Shown: positions 6,901 through 14,849, counted from the stretch's first letter. The stretch is DNA of 35,567 nucleotides from DATLZC01 sp037444005 (GCA_037444005.1 JBBING010000016.1:1-35567); one strand, 5' to 3'. The notes: generated from the sequence alone by a model not told the origin. A program made the numbers and translations.

Positions 6901-7764
6901 GTGATTCAAGCGCTCCTCATCACCTTCCGCGAAGGATTGGAGATGGCCCTGGTGGTGGTCATCGTGTTGGCGTACCTCAAGGCCATCGGGCAGATGCGAT
7001 TCTGGATGCACGCATGGGCGGGCACCCTCGCCGCCGTTGCGCTGAGCTTCGCCATCGGCGTGGGCATCTTCATCGCTGGCGGCGAATTCGAGGGACGGGC
7101 GGAGGCGCTGTTCGAAGGCGTCACGATGCTCACCGCTGTGGCCGTCTTGAGCTGGATGATCATCTGGATGCGAACCCAATCGACTCGTATTCGGGCAGAG
7201 CTCCAGGCAAAGGTCGACACCGCCTTGCTCACAGGCTCCGGGCTTGCCATTGCCGCCGTTCCGTTCATCGCGGTCTTTCGGGAGGGCATAGAGACTTCGC
7301 TCTTCATGGTGGCCGCGAGCGAGACGGCGAGTCACGCCGAGGCGGCGATTGGAGGGGGCGCAGGCCTGGTGCTCGCTGTCCTCGTCGGATGGGCGTTTTA
7401 CCGCTGGGGCCGCCGCGTGAACCTGAAGGCGTTCTTCAACGTTACGGGCGTGCTGCTCATTGTCGTGGCCGCCGGCCTGTTGACTCGTGGCATCCATGAG
7501 CTGCAGGAGGCCGAGGTCAGCCCGACGGTTAACGAGCACGTCTGGGACGTGAGCGCCGCTCTCAGCGATGAGGAGGGCGTAGGCGAATGGTTGAAGGGCC
7601 TGCTGGGCTACAACGCGAATCCATCCCTCGAAGAGGTGATGGCATACCCGCTGTTCCTGGTGACGGCGCTCTTCTACTTCTACCGGCCCGTACAGCCCGC
7701 CCCGTCGCCGGCGACCGCGCCGAAGCTGTCACGAGGTGAGGTCGACGCAAGGGCTTCCGACTGA
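6901..7764 (+). CDS. FTR1 family iron permease (first copy)
   Basis: 287-residue inner-membrane permease of the EfeU/FTR1 family, which imports iron in cooperation with an oxidising or binding partner. About seven hydrophobic segments are visible, and both hallmark R-E-G-L/I-E motifs are intact: REGLE at 10-14 and REGIE at 127-131. The polar C-terminus (PSPATAPKLSRGEV) is cytoplasmic-like. The GTG at 6901 is preceded by AAGGACGG. A second copy follows after 57 bases, then a cupredoxin lipoprotein. The divergent Fur- and DtxR-type genes and the operator-like repeat make metal-regulated expression likely. Confidence 0.92.
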   Translation: MIQALLITFREGLEMALVVVIVLAYLKAIGQMRFWMHAWAGTLAAVALSFAIGVGIFIAGGEFEGRAEALFEGVTMLTAVAVLSWMIIWMRTQSTRIRAELQAKVDTALLTGSGLAIAAVPFIAVFREGIETSLFMVAASETASHAEAAIGGGAGLVLAVLVGWAFYRWGRRVNLKAFFNVTGVLLIVVAAGLLTRGIHELQEAEVSPTVNEHVWDVSAALSDEEGVGEWLKGLLGYNANPSLEEVMAYPLFLVTALFYFYRPVQPAPSPATAPKLSRGEVDARASD

Positions 7765-7821
7765 GCGGGGCGCCCAGCATCCGGTGAGTCGCCACGGCTG
7801 CGTTCTGGAAAGGGGCCATCC

Positions 7822-8679
7822 GTGGCGTACTCGTTTCTGGTCACGTGGCGTGAGGGACTCGAAGCCGGCCTCATCATCGCCATCGTGCTGGCGTACCTGA
7901 CGCGCATCGGCGAAACGTCTCGCCGAAGGGCGGTCTGGCTCGGCGCGCTCGCCGCGCTCGCTCTCAGCGTCGCGCTGGGCGGCGCCCTCGAGGCGACGGC
8001 GACAACGCTTTCGGGCCGCGCGCTCGAGGCCTTCGAAGGCAGCGCCATGCTGCTCGCGGTCGGCATCCTCACGTGGATGCTGTTCTGGATGCGGCAGCAG
8101 GCGGCCCATGTGGGCGCTCATCTGCGGCGGCAGGTCGACCTGGCCCTCCAACGAGGGTCCACCCTCGCCCTGGCGGCGCTGGCGTTCACCGCCGTGGGCC
8201 GCGAAGGGCTCGAGACGGCGCTGTTCCTGTTCGCTGGCTCCGGACGCGAGGACGCGCTCGCCTACTGGCTCGGCGCGCTGGCCGGTCTCGCGTTCGCCGC
8301 AGCCCTGGCGGCCGTCTTTTACGCTGGGAGCGCCCGCCTGCCGCTCGCCGCCTTTTTCAACGTCACCGGCGTCGTGCTCATCGTTCTTGCGGCCGGCCTT
8401 CTGGTGAACGGGCTCAAGGAGCTTCACGAGGTCGGCGCCGTGCCCAACCTCGGGCCGCACGTGTGGGACACGTACGAGCTGTTGCCCGACAACTCGCAGC
8501 TCGGCCGCGTGGCCTCGACCCTCCTCGGGTACGACTCGAGCCCCTACCTCGGCCTGGTGATCGCGTATGTCGCCTACCTGGTTCCAGCGCTGGCCTTCTT
8601 CATCCTGGGGCGCGACAGGGCGGCGGCGACGCGACATTCCGGCGCGGACCGCGCGGCGGTACAGGAGGTGGCGTCGTGA
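7822..8679 (+). CDS. FTR1 family iron permease (second copy)
   Basis: 285 residues with the same architecture as the upstream copy: seven membrane segments, WREGLE (R10-E14) and GREGLE (R127-E131) at identical positions. The two proteins also share AFFNVTGV and the HVWD loop, so they are tandem paralogues, but they have clearly diverged, which suggests two subunits or substrate states rather than a fresh duplication. GTG 7822 follows AAAGGGG. Its TGA overlaps the GTG of the cupredoxin gene (GTGA), so the two are translationally coupled. Confidence 0.92.
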   Translation: MAYSFLVTWREGLEAGLIIAIVLAYLTRIGETSRRRAVWLGALAALALSVALGGALEATATTLSGRALEAFEGSAMLLAVGILTWMLFWMRQQAAHVGAHLRRQVDLALQRGSTLALAALAFTAVGREGLETALFLFAGSGREDALAYWLGALAGLAFAAALAAVFYAGSARLPLAAFFNVTGVVLIVLAAGLLVNGLKELHEVGAVPNLGPHVWDTYELLPDNSQLGRVASTLLGYDSSPYLGLVIAYVAYLVPALAFFILGRDRAAATRHSGADRAAVQEVAS

Positions 8680-9077
8680 CGAGGAACAGTGCGCTCGCGC
8701 TGGCGGTCCTGCTGGGGGGCCTCGCGCTCGCCGGGTGCGGCCTGACGGCCGTGGGAGAGGGCGAGGAGATCGTCGTCCGCGCCGGGGAACGCGGAGACGA
8801 CATGTACTTCGAGCCGAACCACATCGTCGTGCCGGCGGGCGCGACGGTGACCTTCGTCATCCGAAACGAAGGGACGCAGGACCACGAATTCGAGAGCGCT
8901 GAAGAGGGCGAGGCGGGTATCGAGGAGATCCTCGTGCCCCCGGGCCGGACCCGGAGGGTCGTCTGGACGGCGCCGTCGGCACCGGCGGTGTATCCGGTCT
9001 ACTGCGACCTGCCGGGCCATCGCGAGGCGGGCATGGAGCTGACCCTCGAGGTGGTCGCCGCGACGCCGACGCCCTAG
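8676..9077 (+). CDS. Cupredoxin-domain lipoprotein of the FTR1 operon
   Basis: 133-residue exported copper protein. A short hydrophobic signal peptide ends in the lipobox L-A-G-C21, so it should be lipid-anchored outside the membrane. The cupredoxin fold runs from about 40 to 128 with H70 (QDHEF), C110 (VYCDLPG), H115 and M120; C-x4-H-x4-M is a complete type 1 copper site. In related systems (EfeO-type N-terminal domain, FtrB) a cupredoxin presents or redox-processes iron for the FTR1 permease. GTG 8676 has AGGAGGTG upstream and overlaps the permease stop. No EfeB-type peroxidase is present in the window. Confidence 0.88.
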   Translation: MTRNSALALAVLLGGLALAGCGLTAVGEGEEIVVRAGERGDDMYFEPNHIVVPAGATVTFVIRNEGTQDHEFESAEEGEAGIEEILVPPGRTRRVVWTAPSAPAVYPVYCDLPGHREAGMELTLEVVAATPTP

Positions 9078-9084
9078 GTCGCGT

Positions 9085-9113
9085 TTGAAGCCCGCGGCAT
9101 CGTGCCGTATCAT
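9085..9113 (+). promoter_or_regulatory. Promoter for asd-dapA
   Basis: TTGAAG (9085-9090), 17 bases, TATCAT (9108-9113, 5 of 6). Transcription would start near 9120, giving a leader of about 57 bases. Confidence 0.6.
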
Positions 9114-9176
9114 GGTCCGAGCCGCGCCTCACGCGGCGTTTCTCTCCCGGGGTCGCGCCAGCTTCGCGAGGACCGC

Positions 9177-10214
9177 ATGGCTCAGGGTAACGGCTCTCGC
9201 TCGTTCAACGTCGCCGTCGTCGGCGCCACCGGCATCGTCGGGCAAGAGTTCCTCCGTATCCTCGTCCAGCGCCGCTTCCCCGTGCGCAGCCTCAAGCTCA
9301 TCGCGAGCGAGCGCTCGGTTGGCAAGCGCCTGTGGGTGGGCGAGTCGGAGCTCACGGTCGAAGCCCTGACCCCGTCGTCCCTGGCGGGCGCCGACTTCGT
9401 CTTCATCTCCGCGACGGACGAGATCTCGCGCGAGTACTGCCCCATCGCCGTAAAGGCGGGCGCCATCGCCATCGACGACAGCGGCGTGTGGAGAATGGAC
9501 CCCGACGTGCCCCTGGTCGTGCCCGAGGTGAACGCCGACGACGTCGAGCGGCACAAGGGCATCCTCGCGATTCCCAACTGCTCGACGACGCCCATCGTCA
9601 TGACGCTGTGGCCCATCCACCGGCGGAGCCGCGTGCGCCGGGTGATCGCCGCTACCTATCAGTCCGTCTCCGGGACGGGGAAGGCGGCCGTCGCCGAGCT
9701 CGAAGAGCAGGTCCAGCGGCTGGACCGCGGCGAGGCGGTGGTGCCCCACGTCTACCCGCATCAGATCGCGTACAACGTCCTGCCGCACATCGGGTCGTTC
9801 AAGGAGGACGGGTACACCAGCGAAGAGTGGAAGATGCGGGTGGAGACGCAGAAAATCATGCACGACCCGGAGATCGCGTTCAGCGCGACGTGCGTGCGCG
9901 TGCCGGTCTTCATCGGGCACTCCGCGGCGGTCCATGTCGAGCTGAGCGACCCGCTGGACGCGGAGGAGGTCCGCCGCCTGCTCGCGCAAGCGCCGGGCGT
10001 CGTGGTGCAGGACGAGCCCGCCATCAACCTGTATCCGCACCCGGTGGAAGCGGCGGGCCACGATCCCGTATACGTGGGCCGCATCCGGAACGACACCGCT
10101 TTCGAAAACGGTATCGCCTTCTGGGTGACGGCGGACAACCTGCGCAAGGGCGCCGCCTTGAACGCCATCCAGATCGCCGAAGAACTCATCGCGCGGAATT
10201 TGGTGCCGTCATGA
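9177..10214 (+). CDS. asd: Aspartate-semialdehyde dehydrogenase
   Basis: 345 residues, normal length. Reduces aspartyl phosphate to aspartate semialdehyde with NADPH, the branch point to lysine and threonine/methionine. Shows the nucleotide-binding VAVVGATGIVGQEF at the N-terminus, the catalytic cysteine C135 in IPNCSTTP, and the dimerisation/active-site region ATYQSVSGTGKAAVAEL. ATG 9177 follows GAGGA; an earlier in-frame ATG at 9102 overlaps the promoter and is rejected. The stop overlaps the dapA start (ATGA), so translation is coupled. It has its own promoter. Confidence 0.96.
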   Translation: MAQGNGSRSFNVAVVGATGIVGQEFLRILVQRRFPVRSLKLIASERSVGKRLWVGESELTVEALTPSSLAGADFVFISATDEISREYCPIAVKAGAIAIDDSGVWRMDPDVPLVVPEVNADDVERHKGILAIPNCSTTPIVMTLWPIHRRSRVRRVIAATYQSVSGTGKAAVAELEEQVQRLDRGEAVVPHVYPHQIAYNVLPHIGSFKEDGYTSEEWKMRVETQKIMHDPEIAFSATCVRVPVFIGHSAAVHVELSDPLDAEEVRRLLAQAPGVVVQDEPAINLYPHPVEAAGHDPVYVGRIRNDTAFENGIAFWVTADNLRKGAALNAIQIAEELIARNLVPS

Positions 10215-11143
10215 CCGCTCCAGCGCCCCCCTTCGGGCGGGTCATCACCGCAATGGTCACGCCGTTCACCGAGGACGGCGCGGTGGACTACGCCCGCGCC
10301 CGCGCCCTCGCGCTGGCCCTCATCGAGTCCGGGAGCGACGCGCTCGTGGTGTGCGGAACGACGGGCGAGGCGCCGACGCTGACGCGCGAGGAGAAGCTGC
10401 GGCTGGTGGGAGAAGTGAAGGACGCGCTGGCGGGCAGGGGCGCGGTCATCGCGGGCACAGGGACGTACAGCACGGCCGAGAGCATCGAGCTCTCACGGGA
10501 GGCGGAGCGCGCCGGCGCCGACGGGTTGCTCCTGGTCGTGCCTTACTACAACAAACCGACGCAGGAGGGACTGTACCGGCACTTCGCGGCCATCGCCGAA
10601 GCCGTCTCGCTTCCCTGCATGCTCTACAACGTGCCCTCGCGCACGGTCGCCAACCTCGCGGCGGACACGACGATTCGCCTCTCCCATGTGCCCAACATCG
10701 TCGGAGTGAAGGAGGCGAGCGGCGACCTCGAACAGATCGGGCGCATCATCCGCGGGGCGGCGCCGGGGTTCACCGTCTGGAGCGGGAACGATCAGGACAC
10801 GCTGCCCATTCTCGCCATCGGCGGATACGGCGTCGTCAGCGTCGTCTCGCACCTGGTGGGGCGTCAGGTCGCCGAGATGGTGGCGGCGTTCGTGCGAGGC
10901 GACACCGCCCGGGCGGGCGAGCTGCACTTGCGCCTGCTGCCGCTGGTCAAGGCGATGTTCCTCGTGGCGAACCCCATCCCCGTGAAGTACGCGCTGGGTC
11001 AGGTGGGCTTCCCGGTCGGCGGGTTGCGGCTCCCGCTGTGCGAGCCCGACGAGGCCACGGCGCGCGCCATCCGGGAGGAGCTGGCGCGTCACACCATCGA
11101 CCTGCCGCGGCTCGACTCCATCCCCGGGTTCGTCCGCGCGTAG
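10211..11143 (+). CDS. dapA: 4-hydroxy-tetrahydrodipicolinate synthase
   Basis: 310-residue TIM-barrel aldolase that condenses aspartate semialdehyde with pyruvate, the first committed step to diaminopimelate and lysine. The Schiff-base lysine is K167 (GVKEASGD), Y139 (LYNVPSRT) is the catalytic tyrosine, and CGTTGEAPTL provides the substrate-binding threonines; PYYNKPTQEGLYRHF is the usual active-site segment. It overlaps asd by 4 bases. No dapB follows; the next gene is convergent. Confidence 0.96.
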   Translation: MTAPAPPFGRVITAMVTPFTEDGAVDYARARALALALIESGSDALVVCGTTGEAPTLTREEKLRLVGEVKDALAGRGAVIAGTGTYSTAESIELSREAERAGADGLLLVVPYYNKPTQEGLYRHFAAIAEAVSLPCMLYNVPSRTVANLAADTTIRLSHVPNIVGVKEASGDLEQIGRIIRGAAPGFTVWSGNDQDTLPILAIGGYGVVSVVSHLVGRQVAEMVAAFVRGDTARAGELHLRLLPLVKAMFLVANPIPVKYALGQVGFPVGGLRLPLCEPDEATARAIREELARHTIDLPRLDSIPGFVRA

Positions 11144-11160
11144 CCGGCCGCCCGGCGCTA
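11141..11160. terminator. Possible hairpin between convergent dapA and crotonase genes
   Basis: The 14 bases between the two stop codons can pair as GCCGG/CCGGC, with TAGC at one end and GCTA at the other. There is no T tract, so termination is only a possibility. Confidence 0.3.
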
Positions 11161-11943
11161 GCGGCCCCGGAACTCGGGGCGGCGCTTCTCGAGAAACGCC
11201 CGCACGCCCTCCGCCCGGTCTTCCGTCGTCTGCAGAATGATGGTGAGGTCCGTCTCGTAGCGGAGCGCCTCGTCAAGGGGAAGGTCCAGTCCCCGGTGCA
11301 CCGCCTCCTTGGCGTAGCGCAGGGCGATGGGGCCGCGCTCGGCCATGCGGGACGCCAGCGCCTCGGCCTCAGCTTCGAGGCGGTCTACGGGCACCACGGC
11401 GCTTACCAGGCCCGCCTCGCGCGCCCATTGCGCGTCGCGCTCCTCCCCGTACAGCAGCAGCTCGAGGGCGCGTCCGCGGCCCACGAGCCGGGGCAACCGC
11501 TGCGTCCCGCCGGCCATGGGGATCGTGCCGCGGTCGACCTCGGGGAAGGCGAAGCGGGCGTCTTCCGAGGCGAGGCGCACGTCGCACGCCAGCGCCAGCT
11601 CGAGGCCTGCGCTCTGGCACCGTCCGCGGATGGCGGCGATGACGGGCGGGCCCATCTGCTCGAGGCACGCGAAGGGCAGGCGCTGGGCGAGCTCCCTGCG
11701 GAGGGCTGTCAGCTGCCCCAGAACGGCGTCCCGTTCGGAGCGCCAGCCGATCGAGAAGTCGGGCCCCTCGGCGGTCAGCACGACAGCCCGGACGTCCGCG
11801 TCGTCGTTCAACACTTCCGCCGCCTCGGCGAGCTCCTGCAGGAACGCGAGATCGATGGGATTGCCTTCGTCGGGCCGGCAGAGGCGAAGCCGGCCGATGT
11901 GGCCTCGCTTCTCGATGTGGAGCGTCTTGAACGGCGCGGTCAT
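11158..11943 (-). CDS. Enoyl-CoA hydratase/isomerase family protein
   Basis: 261-residue crotonase. The two catalytic glutamates of enoyl-CoA hydratases are both present, E115 in GRCQSAGLELALACD and E135 in FAFPEVDRGTIP, followed by AGGTQRLPRLVGR, so hydratase activity is plausible. The first oxyanion-hole segment (FSIGWRSER) departs from the usual A-G-x-D pattern, so the acyl-CoA substrate is not predictable. The start is taken as ATG 11943 because an in-frame ATG at 11955 lies within a -10-like TATCAT (11959-11954); if transcription begins as expected, only the 11943 codon is on the mRNA. No beta-oxidation partner is adjacent. Confidence 0.85.
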   Translation of the reverse strand: MTAPFKTLHIEKRGHIGRLRLCRPDEGNPIDLAFLQELAEAAEVLNDDADVRAVVLTAEGPDFSIGWRSERDAVLGQLTALRRELAQRLPFACLEQMGPPVIAAIRGRCQSAGLELALACDVRLASEDARFAFPEVDRGTIPMAGGTQRLPRLVGRGRALELLLYGEERDAQWAREAGLVSAVVPVDRLEAEAEALASRMAERGPIALRYAKEAVHRGLDLPLDEALRYETDLTIILQTTEDRAEGVRAFLEKRRPEFRGR

Positions 11944-12009
11944 GCCGGTAGGCATGATACCAGCCGGGCGGGCGTCGGGCTGGCGTCCCCCGCGGCGCTC
12001 CGGTTCGCC

Positions 12010-12038
12010 TTGTCAGGGGAGGCGGGCGCGCCTATAAT
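12010..12038 (+). promoter_or_regulatory. Strong promoter upstream of the zinc-ribbon/recombinase/rnhA genes
   Basis: TTGTCA (12010-12015, 5 of 6), 17 bases, TATAAT (12033-12038, perfect). The best sigma-70 promoter in the window. Transcription should start near 12045, leaving a leader of almost 200 bases before ATG 12242. Confidence 0.75.
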
Positions 12039-12044
12039 CGCGAC

Positions 12045-12241
12045 GGTCGCCGTTCCCCGGGCTGTGACGACCGGAGGTACAAACGCGCCGCCCGGGCGCG
12101 CCCCGCCTGCCGTCTCGACCGTACGCATGCCCGGTGACCCTCGGCATCGCCTCCACCGGACCGGCCCGTCGCGACGCGTCGGGCGTCGGCGCCACGCTCC
12201 GGAGACCGCACCTTGAGACACGGGACGAGCGGGCCGAAGCC
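12045..12241 (+). other. Long untranslated leader of the zinc-ribbon gene, no recognised element
   Basis: About 197 GC-rich bases between the predicted transcription start and the first supported start codon. It contains a CGGAGGTAC at about 12070 without a following start codon, and an ATG at 12127 opening only 29 arginine-rich codons without a ribosome-binding site. No riboswitch or known RNA motif was recognised. Confidence 0.4.
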
Positions 12242-12949
12242 ATGAGCGACGTCGCAGACCTGTACGCGCTGCAGGAGCTGGACCTCCGCGTGGACGCCCT
12301 CCACGCCGCCGCGGCCGCGGCTGAAGCGGGACTCGCCGAGCCGGAGGCCCTGCGCGAGGCCCGGGACGAGGTCGAGACGCGCGCGCTCGCGCTCCACGAA
12401 GCCGAACGCCGGCTCCGCGAGCTCGAGTTCGAGGTGCAGAGCGTCTCCGAGAAGATCGCGACGCTGGAGAAGAAACTCTACGGCGGCGCCATCGGCAATC
12501 CTAAGGAGCTGGCCGACCTCCAGCACGACGTCGAAAGCCTCCAGCGCCGCAAGCGAGCCCTCGAGGATCAGACCCTGGACGCCATGGCGGCCGTGGAGGA
12601 GGCGCAGCAGGCGCTGGCATCGGCGCGGACCTCGCTGGACGCGCAGCAGGCGCAGTGGGAGGCCGAGCGGGACGAGCACCTGCGAACGCTGGAGCGGGCG
12701 CGGTCGGAGCTGGCGGCGCTCGAAGCGGACCGGACGGCGCGGGTGGCCGGCATCGCGCCGGACGCGCTGACGCTCTACGAAACGCTGCGGCGCACGCGCG
12801 GCGGCCGGGCGGTGGCCCGGATCGAACGCGCGACGTGCGGCGGCTGCCGGATCTCGCTCCCGATGAACGTGCAGCAACGGCTTCGCCAGCCCGGCGCGCT
12901 CATCCAGTGCCCGAGCTGCGAGCGCATCTTGTACAACGGTCAGGCATGA
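12242..12949 (+). CDS. C4-type zinc ribbon, coiled-coil protein (DUF164/CdsZ-like)
   Basis: 235 residues: a long coiled coil (about 5-185, rich in Ala, Glu and Arg, with KKLYGGAIGNPKELADLQ at the hinge) and a C-terminal zinc ribbon with C-G-G-C and C-P-S-C pairs (ATCGGCRISLP, QCPSCERILY). This is the HP0958/FlgZ/CdsZ-like family, whose members act as nucleic-acid or protein-binding adaptors. In mycobacteria the homologue lies directly before RNase HI; here RNase HI also follows, but a recombinase homologue is placed between them. The start is ATG 12242; an in-frame GTG at 12134 would add 36 unconserved-looking residues. Confidence 0.85.
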   Translation: MSDVADLYALQELDLRVDALHAAAAAAEAGLAEPEALREARDEVETRALALHEAERRLRELEFEVQSVSEKIATLEKKLYGGAIGNPKELADLQHDVESLQRRKRALEDQTLDAMAAVEEAQQALASARTSLDAQQAQWEAERDEHLRTLERARSELAALEADRTARVAGIAPDALTLYETLRRTRGGRAVARIERATCGGCRISLPMNVQQRLRQPGALIQCPSCERILYNGQA

Positions 12950-12977
12950 GGCCCGGCCGAACGGGCATGACAACCGC

Positions 12978-14384
12978 ATGAAGGCGGTCGGATACTTCCG
13001 CGAGCTTCCTGACGCCGCGCCCTCGCTGGCCGACCAGGCGCGAGCGTTCCTGTCCTTCTGCGAAGCCCACGGCTTCGAAGTCGCCAGCACCTTCAGCGAC
13101 ACCGCCGACAGCGACGGTTCGGGCGCCGGCTTCAAGCAGCTCATCGAGTACCTCCGCCGGCCGGACAAGGGATTCGTCGTGGTGGTGACGCCGTCGCTCC
13201 GGTCGCTGGGGGACGACCTGGCCGACGCGGCGCGCCGGTACTTCCAGCTCGAAGGGCTGGGCGCCTCGGTGCGCTTCATCGAGAGCGACCGCGATGGCAC
13301 GGAGGCGCTGCTGGAGGCGTGGGCGGAACAGGGGAGCGGGACGCTGGGCGAGAAGGTCCGCGCGGCGATGCGCAAGAAGGCCGTCCGCGGTGAGGTCCTC
13401 GGCAGGCCGCCCTACGGCTACAAGGTGGGCAACCGCCGGCGGCTCGAGCTGGTCCCCGAAGAAGCGGTCGTCGTGCGCTACATCTTCCGCCTGTACCTGC
13501 ACGAGGGGCTGGGCATTCGCCTCATCGCGCGACGGCTCAACAGCGAAGGGATCCGCACCCGGCGGGGCGGCGCGTGGAGCATGGTGAGCATCCGGGACAT
13601 CCTCCGGAACCGCGCGTACTTGGGGACGTACTCGCGCTTCGGCGTGCGCGTACCCGGCAGCCATCCCGCGCTCATCTCGCCTGAAGACTTTCACGCCGTG
13701 CAGGAGCGCCTGGCGGCGCGGCGCACCTCGTACACGGCGCGCACGCAGTCGGCGTTCCTGCTGTCGGGGCTGCTCCGCTGCGGTCACTGCGGGAACAAGA
13801 TGATCGGCGTGAGCCGCCGGCAGTCGTGGCGGCGGCGCGGCGGCGAGCGCCAGCAGGCGACGTACCGGTACTACCAGTGCGAGTCGCGGACCAACCAGAG
13901 CCTCTGCGACTACCACACGTGGAAGGCTGAGGCGCTGGAGGAGGAGGTTCGCCGTCAGTTGAGCGCGCCTCCGGGCGCCCAGGGCGTCCGTTTTCCGCAC
14001 GCCGGGGACGTCGCCGCCGTGCTCGCTGAATGCGCGGCCGAACGCCGAAGGCTCGAATCGCGGCTCAAGGCCCTCGACCGCAAGCTGCAGCGCCATGTGG
14101 ACGCGGCCAGCCGCGGCCGCCTGAGCCGCGAGCGCCTCCACAGCCTCTCGGTGGACATCGCCCGGCAGCAGCTCGAGGTCGAGGAGCGGATCGAAGAGCT
14201 CGACCGGCGGGCGCGCGAGCAGCAGGACGCCGCGGAGCGCCGGCGCCGCCAGGAGCGCGCGCTGGGCCGCCTCGTCGATGACTGGGAGCGGCTCGGCCTG
14301 GCCGAGAAACAGGAGCTGCTCCGCGAGGTCATCGATCACATCACGGTGACGGACGACGCCGTCGCCATCCGCCTGCGGCCGTGA
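12978..14384 (+). CDS. Large serine recombinase homologue, catalytic residues lost
   Basis: 468 residues with the full large-serine-recombinase layout: resolvase fold (1-130), recombinase domain (about 135-240; RGEVLGRPPYGYKVG, GIRLIARRLNSEGIRTRRGG), zinc ribbon (LLRCGHCGNKM ... YYQC ... C) and a C-terminal coiled coil (about 345-450). The N-terminus MKAVGYFREL aligns without gaps to gamma-delta resolvase MRLFGYARVS: R8 is kept, but the nucleophile Ser10 is Leu10. Likewise LDRLGRD aligns to LRSLGDD, so Asp67, Arg68 and Arg71 are replaced by R75, S76 and D79. Strand cleavage is therefore unlikely; DNA-binding domains look intact. It starts 28 bases after the zinc-ribbon gene and overlaps rnhA by GTGA. 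Codon use matches neighbours. Inferred to be a domesticated DNA-binding protein. Confidence 0.88.
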   Translation: MKAVGYFRELPDAAPSLADQARAFLSFCEAHGFEVASTFSDTADSDGSGAGFKQLIEYLRRPDKGFVVVVTPSLRSLGDDLADAARRYFQLEGLGASVRFIESDRDGTEALLEAWAEQGSGTLGEKVRAAMRKKAVRGEVLGRPPYGYKVGNRRRLELVPEEAVVVRYIFRLYLHEGLGIRLIARRLNSEGIRTRRGGAWSMVSIRDILRNRAYLGTYSRFGVRVPGSHPALISPEDFHAVQERLAARRTSYTARTQSAFLLSGLLRCGHCGNKMIGVSRRQSWRRRGGERQQATYRYYQCESRTNQSLCDYHTWKAEALEEEVRRQLSAPPGAQGVRFPHAGDVAAVLAECAAERRRLESRLKALDRKLQRHVDAASRGRLSRERLHSLSVDIARQQLEVEERIEELDRRAREQQDAAERRRRQERALGRLVDDWERLGLAEKQELLREVIDHITVTDDAVAIRLRP

Positions 14385-14803
14385 AGGTGGTGGCGTACGC
14401 CGACGGCGCTTCGCGCGGCAATCCCGGGCCCTCGGCCTACGGCATCGTGCTGTTCGACGAAGCGGGCCGCGAGCTGCATCGCTCGGCGCGCTTCCTCGGC
14501 CACGGAACCAATAACCAGGCGGAGTACGCGGGTGCCATCGCGGCGCTGGAGGCGGCCATCGGTCTGGGCGCCGACGAGGTCGAGCTGCGGATGGACTCGG
14601 AGCTGGTGGTCCGGCAGCTCAACGGCCGGTATCGCGTGCGCAACCCGCGGCTGGCGCGAGCGTACCGGCGCATTCTCGCGCTGCGGCAGCGGGTGCGCGG
14701 CTTCACGGCAGTGCACATCCCGCGGGAGGCGAACCGGCTGGCGGATCTGCTGGCGAACGCGGCGCTGGACCGCCGCATCCCCGAAGCACACGAAGGGCCG
14801 TGA
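14381..14803 (+). CDS. rnhA: Ribonuclease HI family protein
   Basis: 140-residue RNase H fold enzyme that would cleave the RNA strand of RNA/DNA hybrids. The four acidic catalytic residues are present: D8 (AYADGASRGNPGP), E48 (TNNQAEYAG), D72 (LRMDSELVV) and D122 (NRLADLLAN). It is the short form, as in archaeal and Actinobacteria-type RNase HI, without the basic handle of E. coli RnhA. GTG 14381 overlaps the recombinase stop, so translation is coupled. The stop codon lies inside the left arm of a strong hairpin. Confidence 0.94.
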   Translation: MKVVAYADGASRGNPGPSAYGIVLFDEAGRELHRSARFLGHGTNNQAEYAGAIAALEAAIGLGADEVELRMDSELVVRQLNGRYRVRNPRLARAYRRILALRQRVRGFTAVHIPREANRLADLLANAALDRRIPEAHEGP

Positions 14804-14820
14804 ACCCTCACGGCCCTTCG
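14791..14820 (+). terminator. Strong hairpin overlapping the rnhA stop codon
   Basis: A perfect 13-bp inverted repeat, CGAAGGGCCGTGA (14791-14803) and its complement (14808-14820), with a 4-base loop ACCC. The TGA stop of rnhA forms the end of the left arm. There is no T tract after it; it may terminate both rnhA and the convergent small gene, or stabilise 3' ends. Confidence 0.6.
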
Positions 14821-14849
14821 ACGCAGGAGGAGGGGCAGCCGGTGGCTCC

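Noticed and set aside
12127..12216. Small 29-codon ORF in the zinc-ribbon leader
   Set aside because: No ribosome-binding site, arginine-rich random-looking composition, and no similarity recognised.
12978..14384. Recombinase as the integrase of a mobile element
   Set aside because: No attachment-site repeats, cargo, phage or transfer genes flank it. The catalytic residues are gone, and it is tightly coupled to rnhA with neighbour-like codon use.
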